From NCBI GenBank assembly GCA_963377175.1, contig CAUJNA010002135.1, positions 721,616 through 785,615 on the forward strand: a stretch of 64,000 bases of DNA, read 5' to 3'. Below the pieces are notes generated by a model that was given only the letters and a program-made list of their open reading frames with translations, was not told where the DNA came from and made no database searches. This document shows, one piece after another, positions 35,466 through 46,672 of the stretch (the first letter of the stretch is position 1; each line of letters begins with the position of its first letter). Source of the stretch: Effrenium voratum. Its lineage: Eukaryota > Sar > Dinophyceae > Suessiales > Symbiodiniaceae. A program made the translations under genes and the position numbers.

Positions 35466-37441
35466 AGTTTGCTTCGGACTGTTTGCCTTCGGCTCAAGTA
35501 CTTTTCGGTTGCGGTTGCTTGGCTCTCGCTTCGCCTCCCTTTTTTTTGGGCCAGGTTGCTCAGGGCGATCCCCTGCTGGCGCTGCAGCTGCAGAAGGCAA
35601 CGCCAAATCACAACCCTGGGGGTTGGCAAAAATCAAAAAAAACAACAAAACCACCTGGATAGCCAAATTGCGATCGCTTTTTTCAGTCACTGTTGCTGGT
35701 GTTTGGGGTAAAGTGCATGGAAAACAAACAGCAGCAACTGGCGATCCAGGCACGGATTATTGTTTCTTCCGCGAGTTGCCCCCTGTTTGGTTTGAACAGA
35801 GCCAAAAAACAGAAGACTTGCCACAGTGAAGTAGCGAATTCACCTTTTGATCTATCTGAGTTGGGTTCCCATGCTTAGTCAAGGTTCCAAAAGGTGATCA
35901 CCTTATATTTTCAGGTTCTGGAATGGGCAAGTGAGTCATACCTGCAACCCTTCAAACGTATAGCGTGTCATGTCCGTCAAAATAAAGTTCCAGCTTGGGT
36001 CAAGGTATTGTGCCATGGGATGCCATGGGTCAGACCTATAGTCAACTGATTGTAGAACCGTTTTGTATATTGCGCGTTTGGAGCCCATGAGTCATGCTCA
36101 TTAACCCTTCCAGGACTTTTGAGGGCTCCATGACAAACAACAATTGGCCCCGCAGTTCTTGTTTTGGACCCAGTCTGGAAGCGAAAAACCATGTTGTTCT
36201 TGGAGACCCGATCATGTTGTTGCTGGAACATCCCTCAAATGGTAGAACAATAGTCTTCTGCAGTAAAAAGACACGACAAACACACACTCATCATATTAAT
36301 ATCATGAGAAGCAGACGGAGTGTACTCACTTAAATCCCGAGTCACTTCGGGAACACAAAGACCCCTCTTGGCCACTTCAGCACCCCACCTATGGCCAGCT
36401 CGCCGATCTGAAATGGTGGATGTTTCCTTTATAGAGGTCCTATTTTACGCTGAACTATAGTGCTTCGTGCAAATACGATCTCATGGGTGACTGTCTGATA
36501 AGTTTGTTCGACGGATCTCCGTGCAGTTGTGTTTCTATTACAAGACAGTATCCTCGGAAAAGGGCCCCGACAAAAGCACATAAATCAAAATACATCGTGT
36601 TCGATATACAGAGGTGTTCGCTCTGGATCAGGCTGAACGATCGCAGAGCTTGCAAAAGGAGTGTGCCAAAAGCTGGCAGCAGCATGCAGCCTCCCGTCAA
36701 CTGTCCAAATGTTACTCCCCACATCCAGTTTCACGTCACAGGGGAAGCGCTAGAGCATCGTATGAATACTACTAGAAATGAAATTACAAAAGAGATTAAA
36801 GATAATGGCATGAAGGAAAAGGAACGGACATATAGAAATTACACTCCCTCCTTCCCTCTCGTCTATATGAATCGCTCTTGGTCAGGATGTTGATGGAGCC
36901 TCCGGGAAAATTGCAAAGGCTTGGACGAAAGGAACACACTTTTCGTGTCAGGCCAAGCTGGGGATTCCAAAGTGCTGCGGATTGATTACAATCAGGTTCA
37001 AAACCATGAGTCATGGTCAGGGGATCGGGAATCGCTGAGATTCTGTCGACTTTGTGAACAGGCTTCTCTCCTTTTTGTCTCAGTTTTTGCAATCCCGGCC
37101 AAGCTCCGTTGGTTCCGTTGGCGGTGCTGTTGCTCCGATTCGAAGCTTTAGCTCACCGCCGTTCCCTCGGGAACAAATCTCTGACAGGACAACGCCTGGC
37201 TGAAATGAACTTCTTTTCTGTTTTGCTGGTAAAGGGAATTCCGATTTCACGGGAATAGAACGATATGCCTTTTGTCTGATGTCGCAAACCAGGCAGAAGG
37301 CAGCAGTCTGTGCTCCATCTTGGGCCTTTGTTCACAAGTGTCCAAACTTGTCGGGACATGGACCAACATCGCGAATGGATCAGCCGTGATCGGAAATTTC
37401 ACCATGTCCATGTCCCTGACGTTGCCCTTCTTGAGAGGTGT
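35466..37441. other. no firmly supported gene
   Basis: A 136-codon ATG-started plus-strand frame (36483-36893) and short coding-like patches near 35560 lack splice or family support. T-rich intron-like sequence otherwise. Confidence 0.35.
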
Positions 37442-37538
37442 ACTTGCTGGTGCTCACTCAGTAGGGATTCTCTTAAAGGAAACCACCTGTTGGATGGAGG
37501 GGTCATTGCCTCATTCCCTACTGAGCACCAGCAAGTTT
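37442..37538. mobile_element. foldback element, family 5
   Basis: ACTTGCTGGTGCTCA(CTC)AGTAGGG at the left pairs with CCCTACTGAGCACCAGCAAGT at the right, with one 3-base bulge. The loop is ~50 bases and includes GGAAACCACC. A half copy lies at 15513-15584. Confidence 0.65.
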
Positions 37539-37860
37539 AAGCATTACTTTTGGGGCCTTTGTGTGGTGATGATCAAACAATCCCCCCCAGCCCCCAATAT
37601 CAATCAAGGAACCAACAAGACCAACAGAGGACTTGGCCTCTTTCCTGCTTCTTGGTCTTTCGAACTTGCAGGGTGATGCTTAACATGAACATCTAAGGAG
37701 CCCTGGGTTTCCAAACATGTTCACACCACTGTTGCTTGAACAACCTGTGTTTGGTCTCCCCAGTTAAAGGGGTCAGGATTTGAATGTTTAAGCACAATTT
37801 TTGCAACCAAGAGGTGAAGGCGGCGCAGGCCAAAAAAAATACCTGAATTTGTGTTCTTTA

Positions 37861-38050
37861 TACATATATATATATATATATATTATGTTGTTATTGTTGT
37901 TATTGTTTGTTATTCTTATTAGTAATATTATTATTATTATTTGCTTTATTATTTGTATTCTTGTTACTGTGATTCTTAATATGACTATTATTATTACCAT
38001 TATTATTATTGTTTAACGATGATGATACTACTAATAACAGTAACAATAAT
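37861..38050. repeat. (TA)n then TTATTG/TTATTA low complexity
   Basis: A 24-base TA run (37861-37884) is followed by about 160 bases of TTATT-type trinucleotide-like repeats. Confidence 0.85.
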
Positions 38051-38285
38051 ATGGACCTCCCGATTTCCAGGAGAAATCCACTTGGGCTTTTTCGGTGCGG
38101 AGGAGGTTCTCCTCCGCCGAAATCGTTCGGTTTTGCCGAAATCGCAGGTGGCGGAGGCGCTGAGTGGGAGCAAGGGCCGACAGTTGAAGGACCGCACGAA
38201 GATCTTCAAGGCGGGAGGTTTGTCTCATTTGAGGGGGTGCTCTTTTTTTTCTGGGGGGGATTCCCCAAGGCGAACTTTTAGGCGA

Positions 38286-38605
38286 AGCCTAAGGAACCCT
38301 TTCTGGGGCTCTCAACTTTTCACCTCAGGGATTCCTAAGGAACCCATGGTCAAAAGACTGGTTCCTTTACTTGGGGTTAACTTTGGGATGGCAATCTAAG
38401 GATCCTTCAGCATGAAGAGATTCCGATTTAAAAGGAACCATGATCAGGAGAGCCCATTTGCGGGGTCCCATTCGAGGTGGTTGTCTTAAACCCTAAGGAA
38501 CCCGTTCTCGCGCTCTCAACCCTGATGGATTCCATAACTTATAGTCAAAGACCGGTTCCTTTCGGCCTGTTGGGATGGTAATGGGATAAGATCCTTGACA
38601 CTGAT
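38286..38605. repeat. diverged tandem duplication, ~205-bp period
   Basis: CCTAAGGAACCC, GCTCTCAAC, GGATTC, GTCAAA, GGTTCCTTT, GGGATGG and GATCCTT occur in this order twice, starting near 38289 and 38496. Confidence 0.7.
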
Positions 38606-40140
38606 GACCCCAAGGGACCCATGACCATAGAATGAGACTTTCGCTTCTCCGAATCAACGCGACTGCCTTTGGTTTCTTGGTTCCAACTCTTGGCCAGATC
38701 CCTTGGAGCATCTGGATTTTTTTTGTGCCCTTAAGGTATTCTTTAGTTGGCCCCCTACAAATTTAGAATCGGCGCCAATTCCAACAGCACCCGAAACTGG
38801 CTATTTTTTTATGTGATTCGCCACCTGCCTCCCTGCTTACCTAAGTACTCGACCCAGTGGAAACTGAAAAGAGGAGTTTGAACCATTTACATCCCCTACT
38901 TTAAAACAATAAAGTAAAAATAATGTATTCTTTGATTTTTGTTTGACCCGTAGAAAGAACGTGTACTTTGTGGCACAACTCAAACTACTTCCTGCCACAC
39001 GAAACAGAGCAACCAGGGGCCCCCTAATACTAAATATTTGTTTTTCCTGGAGAGCCTTTTTTATTGGGGTCCTCGCGTTTGATAGTAGGGGGAAGGGAAA
39101 CATGAACCCTCGATGAATAAACCCCCGGTTGATTTTGGAGCTTTTGGTTCTCGATTCGGACCACTGGATACTGTGGCTTGCATCTCCTTTCGGAATGTCC
39201 ACCGTGAAGACTTCTCGTGGCCTTGCAGGAGCTATACCTGCTTCTCGTTGTCCATGCCGTTTTTTGGTGGAAAAGGTGTTTTCCTTTGGGGTCGGGAGGG
39301 GCATAGCCTCAGGTAACCCCAAGCTGTGGGTTGCTTCTCCTTTCAGCTTGACTTAACCACTGGCTGCCCTAAGGTTTCTTTTGTGCCTTCTAGGCACTGG
39401 GACCCCTTTTTTCAGTCAACCATCTTTGCCCTTTGGTCTTTGGGTTGCTGGTGGACAAATAGGGGGGTGCTCAACCCTGACAGTGAAGGAATTCTCTCTT
39501 AAGCGGGACCCCGCAAGAGGGTTGAGCCTGGGTCCACAGTGTTTTTTGAGGGTTCCCCGTTGTGCTTTTGAAGGAACGCCAAAAGGGAAACCATCATTTT
39601 GGGGACTGCGTCTCTATATCGGATGGCTGTACGCCGGTACGGTTGGTTACATATTTACAGCTTTTGCTTTACTGTGTTTGTGGATGGGTACCGTCCGAAG
39701 AAAATGCCAAGCCATGTAGGTCTACATTGGGTCCGCGTAGGAACCCAGATTGAAAACCCGGTTGAATGGGGAGGGATATATTCCAGACACAACCAAGCAC
39801 CGGCTGCAACTTCTGGGGGTAGTGTCCATTTGTGAAAACTGGAGTTGGCGCACCTTCAGGCGTACATGACAAGAGGTGTATCTTGTTTGTTGGTCGAATC
39901 ATGTCTTGATCACTATTAGCTTGCTGATCTTCAAGGTGATGTGGCAATGGGAATTTGGAAAAGCTCAAGTAGTTTCTGGGGGGTTAGTATCGGTGAATCA
40001 TGGGAATCAGGTCAACCCAGGGAGAATCAGCTGTAGCAAAATACAGCAACCCCCCCCGGTAAAAGGGCGCTTACGGTCTATTTTGCAACCTTTAAGGGTA
40101 TTGGTTTTGTTGGGTTCTTGGTTGCAAAATCGACTCCACC
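38606..40140. other. no supported gene
   Basis: Open frames on both strands (for example 38837-39322 minus and 39381-39719 plus) have no splice or domain support. GGGGCCCCC-rich, T-rich sequence. Confidence 0.35.
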
Positions 40141-40193
40141 CTACCCCCCCCTACCCACCCCCCACCCACCCCCCCCCACCCACCCCCACCCCC
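40141..40193. repeat. C-rich low complexity at retroelement end
   Basis: Runs of CCCACCC immediately abut the LTR. This prevents recognising a target-site duplication on this side. Confidence 0.85.
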
Positions 40194-40478
40194 TGAGGCC
40201 ACTGCCGGGGTGCCTATCCCAGAAGGGAACTGGTACCCTGTGGTAGTAGAGGTCGTTGATTTGGTCCCTGGATCTATTCCGGAGAGAGTCCAATATGCCA
40301 ATATGGAGGATTGGAGGATGGATTGTCCCTGGTGGCTTGTGTTGACTGTGATACCTATAAAGCGGTCTGCAAGCCTTTTTATCAATGTACCACGAGTCGA
40401 GTGACTGTACAAATGACTTGAAGGGCCTTGAGTCAGCGGAGTGTGTGAATAGGTCAATGTGCAACAAAAAGCAACACA
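40194..40478 (-). repeat. 3' LTR
   Basis: 285 bp, starting TGAGGC and ending AACACA on the plus strand. It pairs with 52571-52850 and carries an 8-base deletion (relative to the 5' LTR) within the spliced-leader-like stretch. Confidence 0.92.
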
Positions 40479-41031
40479 AAACAGACACACATTTCTTTTG
40501 ACCTTTCACACCGAATTGTATGATTAGCTTCTTGGCCTTACGTGCCGTAGCCATACTAGCCATGTACTGTTACAATGATTCATCCAATTTTGGCGCGGAT
40601 GATTTGTCATGTGAGCAAAATGGAAAACAGCAAAATGGAAAACAGTCTGTACTGATTCTGTGAGATACCTAGATGTATCGAAAAGGTGATGCACAACGCT
40701 ATGTACACGCGGGACGGATGTGAAACTATTGATCTCTCACTGAATAGTCTTGCACTGAATAGTCTTGTTGGCGGTGAGGATCAATCTGGTTGAAGTTCGT
40801 AGTGCCGATCGTTGGAGTCTTCTCAGTCGGTCGAATAAGTGCCAAAGGTGGCTGCTTCATCAGGTGGTCAACGGTACCACCGACGGCTGCTGTCGGATTG
40901 ACTGCCATAGTCTCCATAATCATTCCAGGTCGAGTCGCCATTGCTTTGGATTGCCCCAGTACTGCTTGTTGTGCTCCTTGTACTCTTGCTGAGTCCAGGG
41001 TTGCTTCTTCTTGAGGTGCTCCTTGGATCTC
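40479..41031 (-). pseudogene. C-terminal tail and 3' untranslated part of the accessory block
   Basis: The minus frame continues with a basic segment (RNFERSKEHLKKKQPW, then QYWGNPKQW) and then breaks into other frames near 40900. About 250 bases next to the LTR look untranslated. A purine-rich AAAAGAAA lies near the LTR edge and could be a weak polypurine tract. Confidence 0.4.
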
Positions 41032-42604
41032 TCAAAGTTGCGTTGCCTGGCGGCAGATCTGCTGCGGATGTAGACCATCAGCGGACTGTGTGATTCGGAA
41101 TCTTGAGAGCCATTCATGAACAGATCGTTGTTGAAGTGCTTGAAACGTTTCGCGGATGAGACCTGATAGTCGAAAATGGCAGACGCCGGATAGTTGTTCA
41201 TCTTTCATGGCGTTCATCTCTTCCTTCCGGAAAACCTGCTGGATATTCGTTTTGCCCCATCCAAACACGAAAGTCATCATCACATCTGGGAATGTTCGAT
41301 CATACCCTGATCCAGTCTTCATGTATAGGTGATGGCGGACGATGGATTTTAGGGTGCATGAAGTCTCCATTGCACACTCCATTCTGTCCACGAGTGGCAG
41401 ATTCTCCGTTTCATTCCACAATCTCTGATATGCCTTCATGAGGATATTCATGAGACCGTTGGCCGGATTGAAGACGTGCTGGAGTCTGCTGTAGGTATTC
41501 GCGGATTTGTTGGCGTCTCCGGTGATCGCATCGCATTGGTACAATGTCACGAGCGGCATGATTTCGTTCTGAAGATCTTCCCGTGCTGCTCCATGGCTGA
41601 TTGATGGATGAATGTGAAAAACTCCAATGGTAGCAAACAGGAGGTCTGCCCTCGTTGCGTGGCGGCTGTCAAACTCAAGGAGTGATTTGTTGGATGATTT
41701 TGGAAGCATACTACGATACTCATCACTCTGCTCGATGTGGAGAACGACGATCTCTTTGTTACGCCCGTGTCCTTGGACAGTGGTGCGTGGTGGCAATCTC
41801 GGTCCAATGTACTTCTTGGATTCAGTGAACATGGATGTTCCCGTAGTTGCCAGGCAGTCCGAGGTCGGAATGTCGTATTCAGGATCAGTGCAACTTTCTT
41901 CGGTTCCGAAGAAACATCTGAGCATCTGGTTCCCCAATTCTGGCTCTTTGTGGAAATGTGCCGTGCCAATAGTTCCACTCTTGCGGAAGGTCCGCCGCGT
42001 ACAAAGCATGCGATTGGTCTGGATGAGCATTGCTTGATAACGATGCCCTTGTACCCAAACCGGATGAACGTCTTGATGAGTTCTCTGGATTTCTCATCTT
42101 GAGGACTGAGGAATGCGTCTGCTTCATTTAGGCATTTAAGATGTGTGCGCTGTTCTGCATCATCATCTTGACGACTGGTCGATCCTTCATCGCCATGTTG
42201 TACACCTCCTTGCTGTCCAGCTTTGGATTCCTCGTGAGGTTTCCATGGTTCATAGTAAGCATGTTGATCGTCAGGGATGAGGTGAACTCATGCGTCTTGA
42301 GATGGTCCACAGGGGAACGGTCGGTCGGCTGCATCAGCGATCCCAGGATATCGGCAAATGCTCGTATGACTTCTGGTTTGTCATATGACTTAGGCTTCTT
42401 CAGTTGACTTGGAAGCTTAATCGGGTATCCTGATAGTGGCTGTGCCTTCCTGTACTCGTCCATGGTTGGACATTCTCCTCGATGGTGGAAATAGAACTTT
42501 TCTTCTTCGAGGTTGACATCTGGATCGACGTGTGCCAACGAGGCTCTCTCGCATTCTGTCAATTTAGGATGAGCTCCCTTTGGATCCTTGTTGTACTTCT
42601 CCAT
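41032..42604 (-). pseudogene. EEP/DNase I-like nuclease domain of accessory block
   Basis: Two overlapping minus frames (42128-42604 and 41032-42030) give the order expected for an endonuclease/exonuclease/phosphatase fold. First comes a strand with TMNHGNL (family LTWNV-like start), then NEADAF placed as the metal-binding Glu region, then GYKGIVI and IACFVRGG, then FHIHPS (residues 138-143 of the second frame), then AITGDANKSAN (169-179), matching the GDxN motif. A frameshift separates the parts near 41980. EEP nucleases are normal in non-LTR elements and unusual in an LTR element. The final catalytic SDH-type motif was not located. The assignment is motif-level, not by alignment. Confidence 0.42.
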
Positions 42605-43940
42605 GAAGCGGATGAAGTTCCTTTTTGGTCTCCACGAGCTCTTCCTCGGCGTCCTTCTTGCTCATTTCTATTTTGAGGTAGATTTCCTTGAGTTCCTGGA
42701 TGAACTTGTCTAGGTTCTTGGGATTGTGATACTCCATGGTGACCTTCGGCTTGACGGATCTCTCCCCGGAGGGTTCCATGTTCTCCTCTTCAACTTCGTC
42801 CTGATCGGTGGAGTGCCGTCGCTTCTTGGTCTCTGTGGATGTATATTTTTCGGGTTTTTCCTTGTTTTGGTGGTCGTTATTCACATGTTTGAAGAAGGCA
42901 TCGGCGAATTCTTGGATCTTGCTGGTGTACATCTCAATGTTTTTACGACCGAGATTTGTCTTCATGATCCAGTTGTTACTCATTATGATGTTTCCCTCAG
43001 GATCAAATGCTGTAACAATGTTCCTCGCCTCGATGGTTTGTTCTGTCAAAGCTGTTCGCTCTTCGGAGAGTCGGATGTCGTAGCCCTGGTCCTTGAGGAA
43101 TGCCAGGATCAACAATGCATCTCTTCCTGTTGGCGCATGTGTCAATGCTGCTTCTGACGCGTCGTCATCAAGGACAACGTCGTCGATGCATGCCATGTGG
43201 AGTGCACTCTCCCTGAAGGGTTTGACTGGGATCTCCCAGATTTCAGCCCGTGCTCCATGATGTTGATCAAATGCTCTCCATATGTTGCATGGAACATGAA
43301 CGTGATGGGCTTCTTCGCGAACGGCTTGATCTTTCTCTCTTCTTCAATGGATTGAGGTGCCGGCCTTCGCATTCTGGATTTTGCCTGAGCTGTGCCTTCG
43401 ACTTCATGGGGCGCGTCGGATCTTGACGGATGCGGACTTGGAGGAATGGATTCCGTTGGAAGATCATAGTCCGGTTCTTCTTGGCGAGGCTCACTCTTCT
43501 GTTCGGAGTACAGGGGTCGTCCAAAGATTGGAGATCGACTTGTCGTGTATGACCGCTGTTGCATCTCACGTGGAACTCCATATCGGGATCATTGAGGAAT
43601 TCCTTGCCAGTAGACCGGAGTGCATCGTATGCGGATCTAGAGGTGAGGTTGTCGATCCATCGATTTCTTAGAACAATGTCTCCCCTTGCCTTGCGCTCAT
43701 TGTATGACCCGTCCACGGATGGATACACAAACGCAATCTCGAAACGTGCCTTTCCATAGTTCGGGAACATAGCCATCAAGAGAAGTCCTGGCTTTTTGCC
43801 CATGAAGTTCCTTGCATGCGTAATGCAGGTCAATGCATCGTAGCAACGGATCCATCAGGACCCATGTCCACTTGTCGTTTGCATTCTCTGTGTTGGCCTT
43901 GTCTTGGATCGTGCCGAAAACATCCGGAAAACAATCTGCT
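42564..43940 (-). pseudogene. ADP-ribosyltransferase/KptA-like segment of accessory block
   Basis: One frame (43142-43564) contains ITFMFHATYGEHLINIMEHG with LKSG following. The H-[GA]-T..I...GLK pattern is typical of the first motif of ADP-ribosyltransferase folds, including tRNA 2'-phosphotransferase (KptA/Tpt1) and PARP. After a frameshift, 42564-43196 continues with LLILAFLKDQGYDIRLSEE, then RTALTEQTIEARNIVTAF, comparable to the later KptA strands and a hydrophobic NGVxLT-type turn. A Lys/Glu-rich coiled-coil-like tail follows. Upstream (43267-43833) is a segment with ARFEIAFVYPSVDGSY of unknown fold. Only motif-level evidence; catalytic Arg residues are not mapped. Confidence 0.35.
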
Positions 43941-44191
43941 CATTCTCTCGATTCGCCAGAGGATGAGGTCGGTGATCTGTTGAAATATTTTCTGGGCCTG
44001 CGGCCTCTAGCCGGCTACGCCTCTTTGAAGTCATACCATGTCATGTCATGTTTGTTGTATGAGAAACGTATCCTGTGCTATGATATGGCTGGTTAGGTTT
44101 TGCATGTTGCACACCCCAACCCCAGATGATGCCGGGGATGCCAGCTTTCTGGGCCCTAGCCGGGACCCAAACCAGACGGCTCACATGGGGT

Positions 44192-44210
44192 CGCGCGCGC
44201 GCGCGCGCGC
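44192..44210. repeat. (CG)n tract 1
   Basis: Nine to ten perfect CG units after GGGGT; a candidate Z-DNA-forming tract. Confidence 0.9.
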
Positions 44211-44313
44211 CAGAGGCCGCAGAAACAGCAGCCCAAAAAGAACAGCCCGCAAGCCAGCCCAGAAACGCAAAAGCAACAAAACACCGTAAATAGCAGCGTT
44301 TTGTGGCTGGGGT

Positions 44314-44328
44314 CGCGCGCGCGCGCGC
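44314..44328. repeat. (CG)n tract 2
   Basis: Seven CG units, also after GGGGT, 122 bases from tract 1, so the two are probably a duplicated pair. Confidence 0.9.
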
Positions 44329-44790
44329 CACAAGGCCCGAAAACCAACGCGGAAAAAGCAAGGACCGCGCAGCACGCGAGCCAGCCACAGCAAAAGCAAA
44401 ACGGACAGAACAACAGCCCACCGCTCAGCACAGCAGTTTTGACGGTATTTACAGCGTTTTGTAGAGCGAGGGCCCAGCATCGCCGGCATGCCCGGCAGCA
44501 CTTGGCGCCAAAATGCGCGAAAATGAGCCTTGCTTATATCCCTCCGATACCTTCTAAAAAAACACTGCTTTTTGGGTTGAGAGGCTTTTTGGAAGGAAGT
44601 CTGGATGATGCAGACCAAGCCCCGCTGAAGCATCACGCAGGCCCAACCCCAGACCCTGATGATGTCAGCCACATGGCCATAACCCTGCATATACGCGATG
44701 TTTTGCGAGGGTTTCCCACAGGCAAGCAAAACCGCAAGCCCGAGCTGGTGATGCAGAGGTGCCGGATTTAGGCCGCGCATCACGACCAAG

Positions 44791-44926
44791 CGGCGAGGGT
44801 CGGCGGCACCAGGGTGCACCCCATATAGCTAAAGCTAGCAGGCTAATTGCCTAGCGGCGACATGCTACCCCAAGGAGGCGTAGCCGGATTAACCAGGCTC
44901 CCGCCTGCTGCCGCCGACCCTCGGCG
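44791..44926. repeat. inverted repeat, 17-bp arms
   Basis: CGGCGAGGGTCGGCGGC at the left and GCCGCCGACCCTCGGCG at the right are nearly perfect reverse complements around a ~100-bp loop. Confidence 0.7.
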
Positions 44927-44989
44927 CATTAAGGGAAAAGTCATAAGGACCGGTCCTGAAACACGTCCGCAAACCCAGGGACCACTTAT

Positions 44990-45362
44990 AAGATCCTCTA
45001 CGACCACAAACAAGGATTCACGGAAAAGTGAGAAATATGGCAGCTAGTCCGTTAATTGCCGCTCGGGCCGGCTTGCGCCCAAGTCACTTCGAGTTGGCCC
45101 GGGAGCAGTCGCCTCTCCCGGGGTCGCCCTGAAACTGGCCCTCCCGAAACTGCCACGGACCGGTCGCCGGCAGGGACCGGGACTTGGGACCCTGTCCAGG
45201 CTGGTCCCAGTCTGGCGCGGTTTGACTCGACGTACTGGACTCTTGCAGAATAGATCCAGGGATCCTCTACGACCACAAGGAGTAACGGAAAAGTCAGACA
45301 GATGGCAGCTCGTCCGTCAATGACCGCACGGGCCGGTTTGCGCCCAAGTTACATTGAGCTGG
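44990..45362. repeat. direct duplication, ~264-bp offset
   Basis: GATCCTCTACGACCACAA, ATGGCAGCT.GTCCGT and GGGCCGG.TTGCGCCCAAGT occur at 44990-45100 and again at 45258-45362. Confidence 0.75.
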
Positions 45363-45399
45363 TCCTAGAAACAAGGCCGTCGGTGCCCCTCAACCGGTC

Positions 45400-45780
45400 G
45401 CAGGGAGTGACTGGGACTTGGGTCCGGTCCTGAAACACGGGTGCCAGTCCGGAAACAGCGACATTGGAGGGAACAGGTTTTGAGGCGGCACTTGAAGTGG
45501 GATCCGATACCAGCGCTCACGCCAGGACTCGATCCCGGGACCGGCTCGGACAAGTCCTGAAAGCGGGGCCGGGACCAGTCCAGGACGGGCAAGCAACGTC
45601 CTGGGACTGGTCCTGGGACCAGGCACAGGACCGGTCCCAGGACTGGTCCCAGGTGGGACGGTCCCAGGACTGACTACAAGCAATCTGAAGCAGCAGAACC
45701 AGGGTCCCAGAACCAGTCCGAGTGCTGGTCCCAGCACCGGTCCCAGCACTCGTCCCAGCACCGGTCCTTGCACCGGTCTC
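45400..45780. repeat. GGACCGGTCCCAG-type array
   Basis: Dense copies of GGACCGGTCC, GGGACTGGTCC and CCAGCACCGGTCC with ~12-14 base spacing. The palindromic core GGACCGGTCC may fold. Apparent DRCWDECWDRCW-type peptides are artefacts of the array. Confidence 0.8.
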
Positions 45781-46594
45781 TGTAGACCTTCTTGATGAAG
45801 TCCATGTATTGTTTCTCTGTATGTTGGCCTTCACCTTGAAGCGTTGGCTGCCAGTAATCATTGAATCTGGCTCTCAGCCAGAATACCTTGACTCCATGTT
45901 GTCGTTCATGCTCAGGAATGAAGTGGAAGTCCGGATTCATCTTGAGGATGGTTGAGCACTCCTTGTGTATTCGTACGAAGTTGAGGAATCGAGAATTCCC
46001 GACAGGTCCTGGATGTACGGATTCTCTCTGGAGGCAGATGTCGGTGTCTGATCCGTCTGGTGCATGCCACCGATCGTTGGATGTGAGAGTTGGCCGCATC
46101 GCTGGTCGCCTTGGACGTGCAGGTCGGTCACTGTCGGATTCTGTCTCCTCATCCAGTATGTTCTTTGGTGCTGGCTTAATCTTTGACATAAGCCTCAGTG
46201 TCGGTGGTGGTGACTTCGGAACCAGTTTCGGATGTGGCATCGCCTTCGGCATTGGATTTCCTGCGAGAGGTTGCTCTTCGTCATCCAGGTCATCATCGTT
46301 GTCGGTATCTCGATCATAATCAACCTGCTCCATGTTGACATTATTTGGTTGTTGAGAGGCAAATGGATTCTCATCGACGACCTGCTCCATGGGGCAGTCG
46401 GATGTCTCATCTTCCTCATCACGAGCAGGGGATTCCTTCGCCCGTCTCTTCACCAGCGGCTTCGGCGAAGGAGCCGCCGTGCTGAATTGTCCAAAGATCA
46501 TGTTGAGAATCGGCATGTCTTCCAGGTGATCAAGCATACACGATTGCAAAGGTCGGAATGGTTGTAAACCGAAAGTGGCTGCGGATGCAGACAC
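45780..46594 (-). pseudogene. N-terminal acidic part of accessory block
   Basis: An ATG-started minus frame of ~270 codons before it runs into the inserted array. It starts 79 bases downstream of the RNase H stop and is therefore a separate reading frame or a readthrough product. Composition is acidic and proline-rich (DYDRDTDNDDDLDDEEQ, KLVPKSPPP), then a more ordered segment with NFVRIHKECSTILKMNPDFH and VFWLRARFNDYWQPTLQGEG. No family is recognised. In this element it is followed by the ART-like and EEP-like parts. Confidence 0.55.
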
Positions 46595-46672
46595 ATATTT
46601 CTAACACGCATCACGGATTTGAGGCCTTGAAAATGTGAAAAACTCATGCATCAGAATTCGTGGACATGCGGA

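Larger units (their letters stand above)
43945..45780. mobile_element. ~1.8-kb GC-rich insertion splitting the accessory block
   Basis: Retroelement coding similarity stops at KKVYRDR (45780) and resumes near FGTIQDKANTENANDK (~43930). Between them are two (CG)n runs, a 17-bp-arm inverted repeat, a ~264-bp direct duplication and a GGACCGGTCCC-type array. Ends are approximate and no target-site duplication was found. Confidence 0.6.

Noticed and set aside
36483..36893. 136-codon ATG-started plus-strand frame
   Set aside because: No splice support, no domain, and mixed composition with a polar low-complexity end.
41627..43671. plus-strand open frames of 100-143 codons opposite the retroelement
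   Set aside because: Shadows of the minus-strand accessory block; no independent evidence.
45674..45780. Cys/Trp/Asp-rich repeat protein (DRCWDECWDRCW)
   Set aside because: It is a translation of the GGACCGGTCCCAG array that interrupts the retroelement frame.
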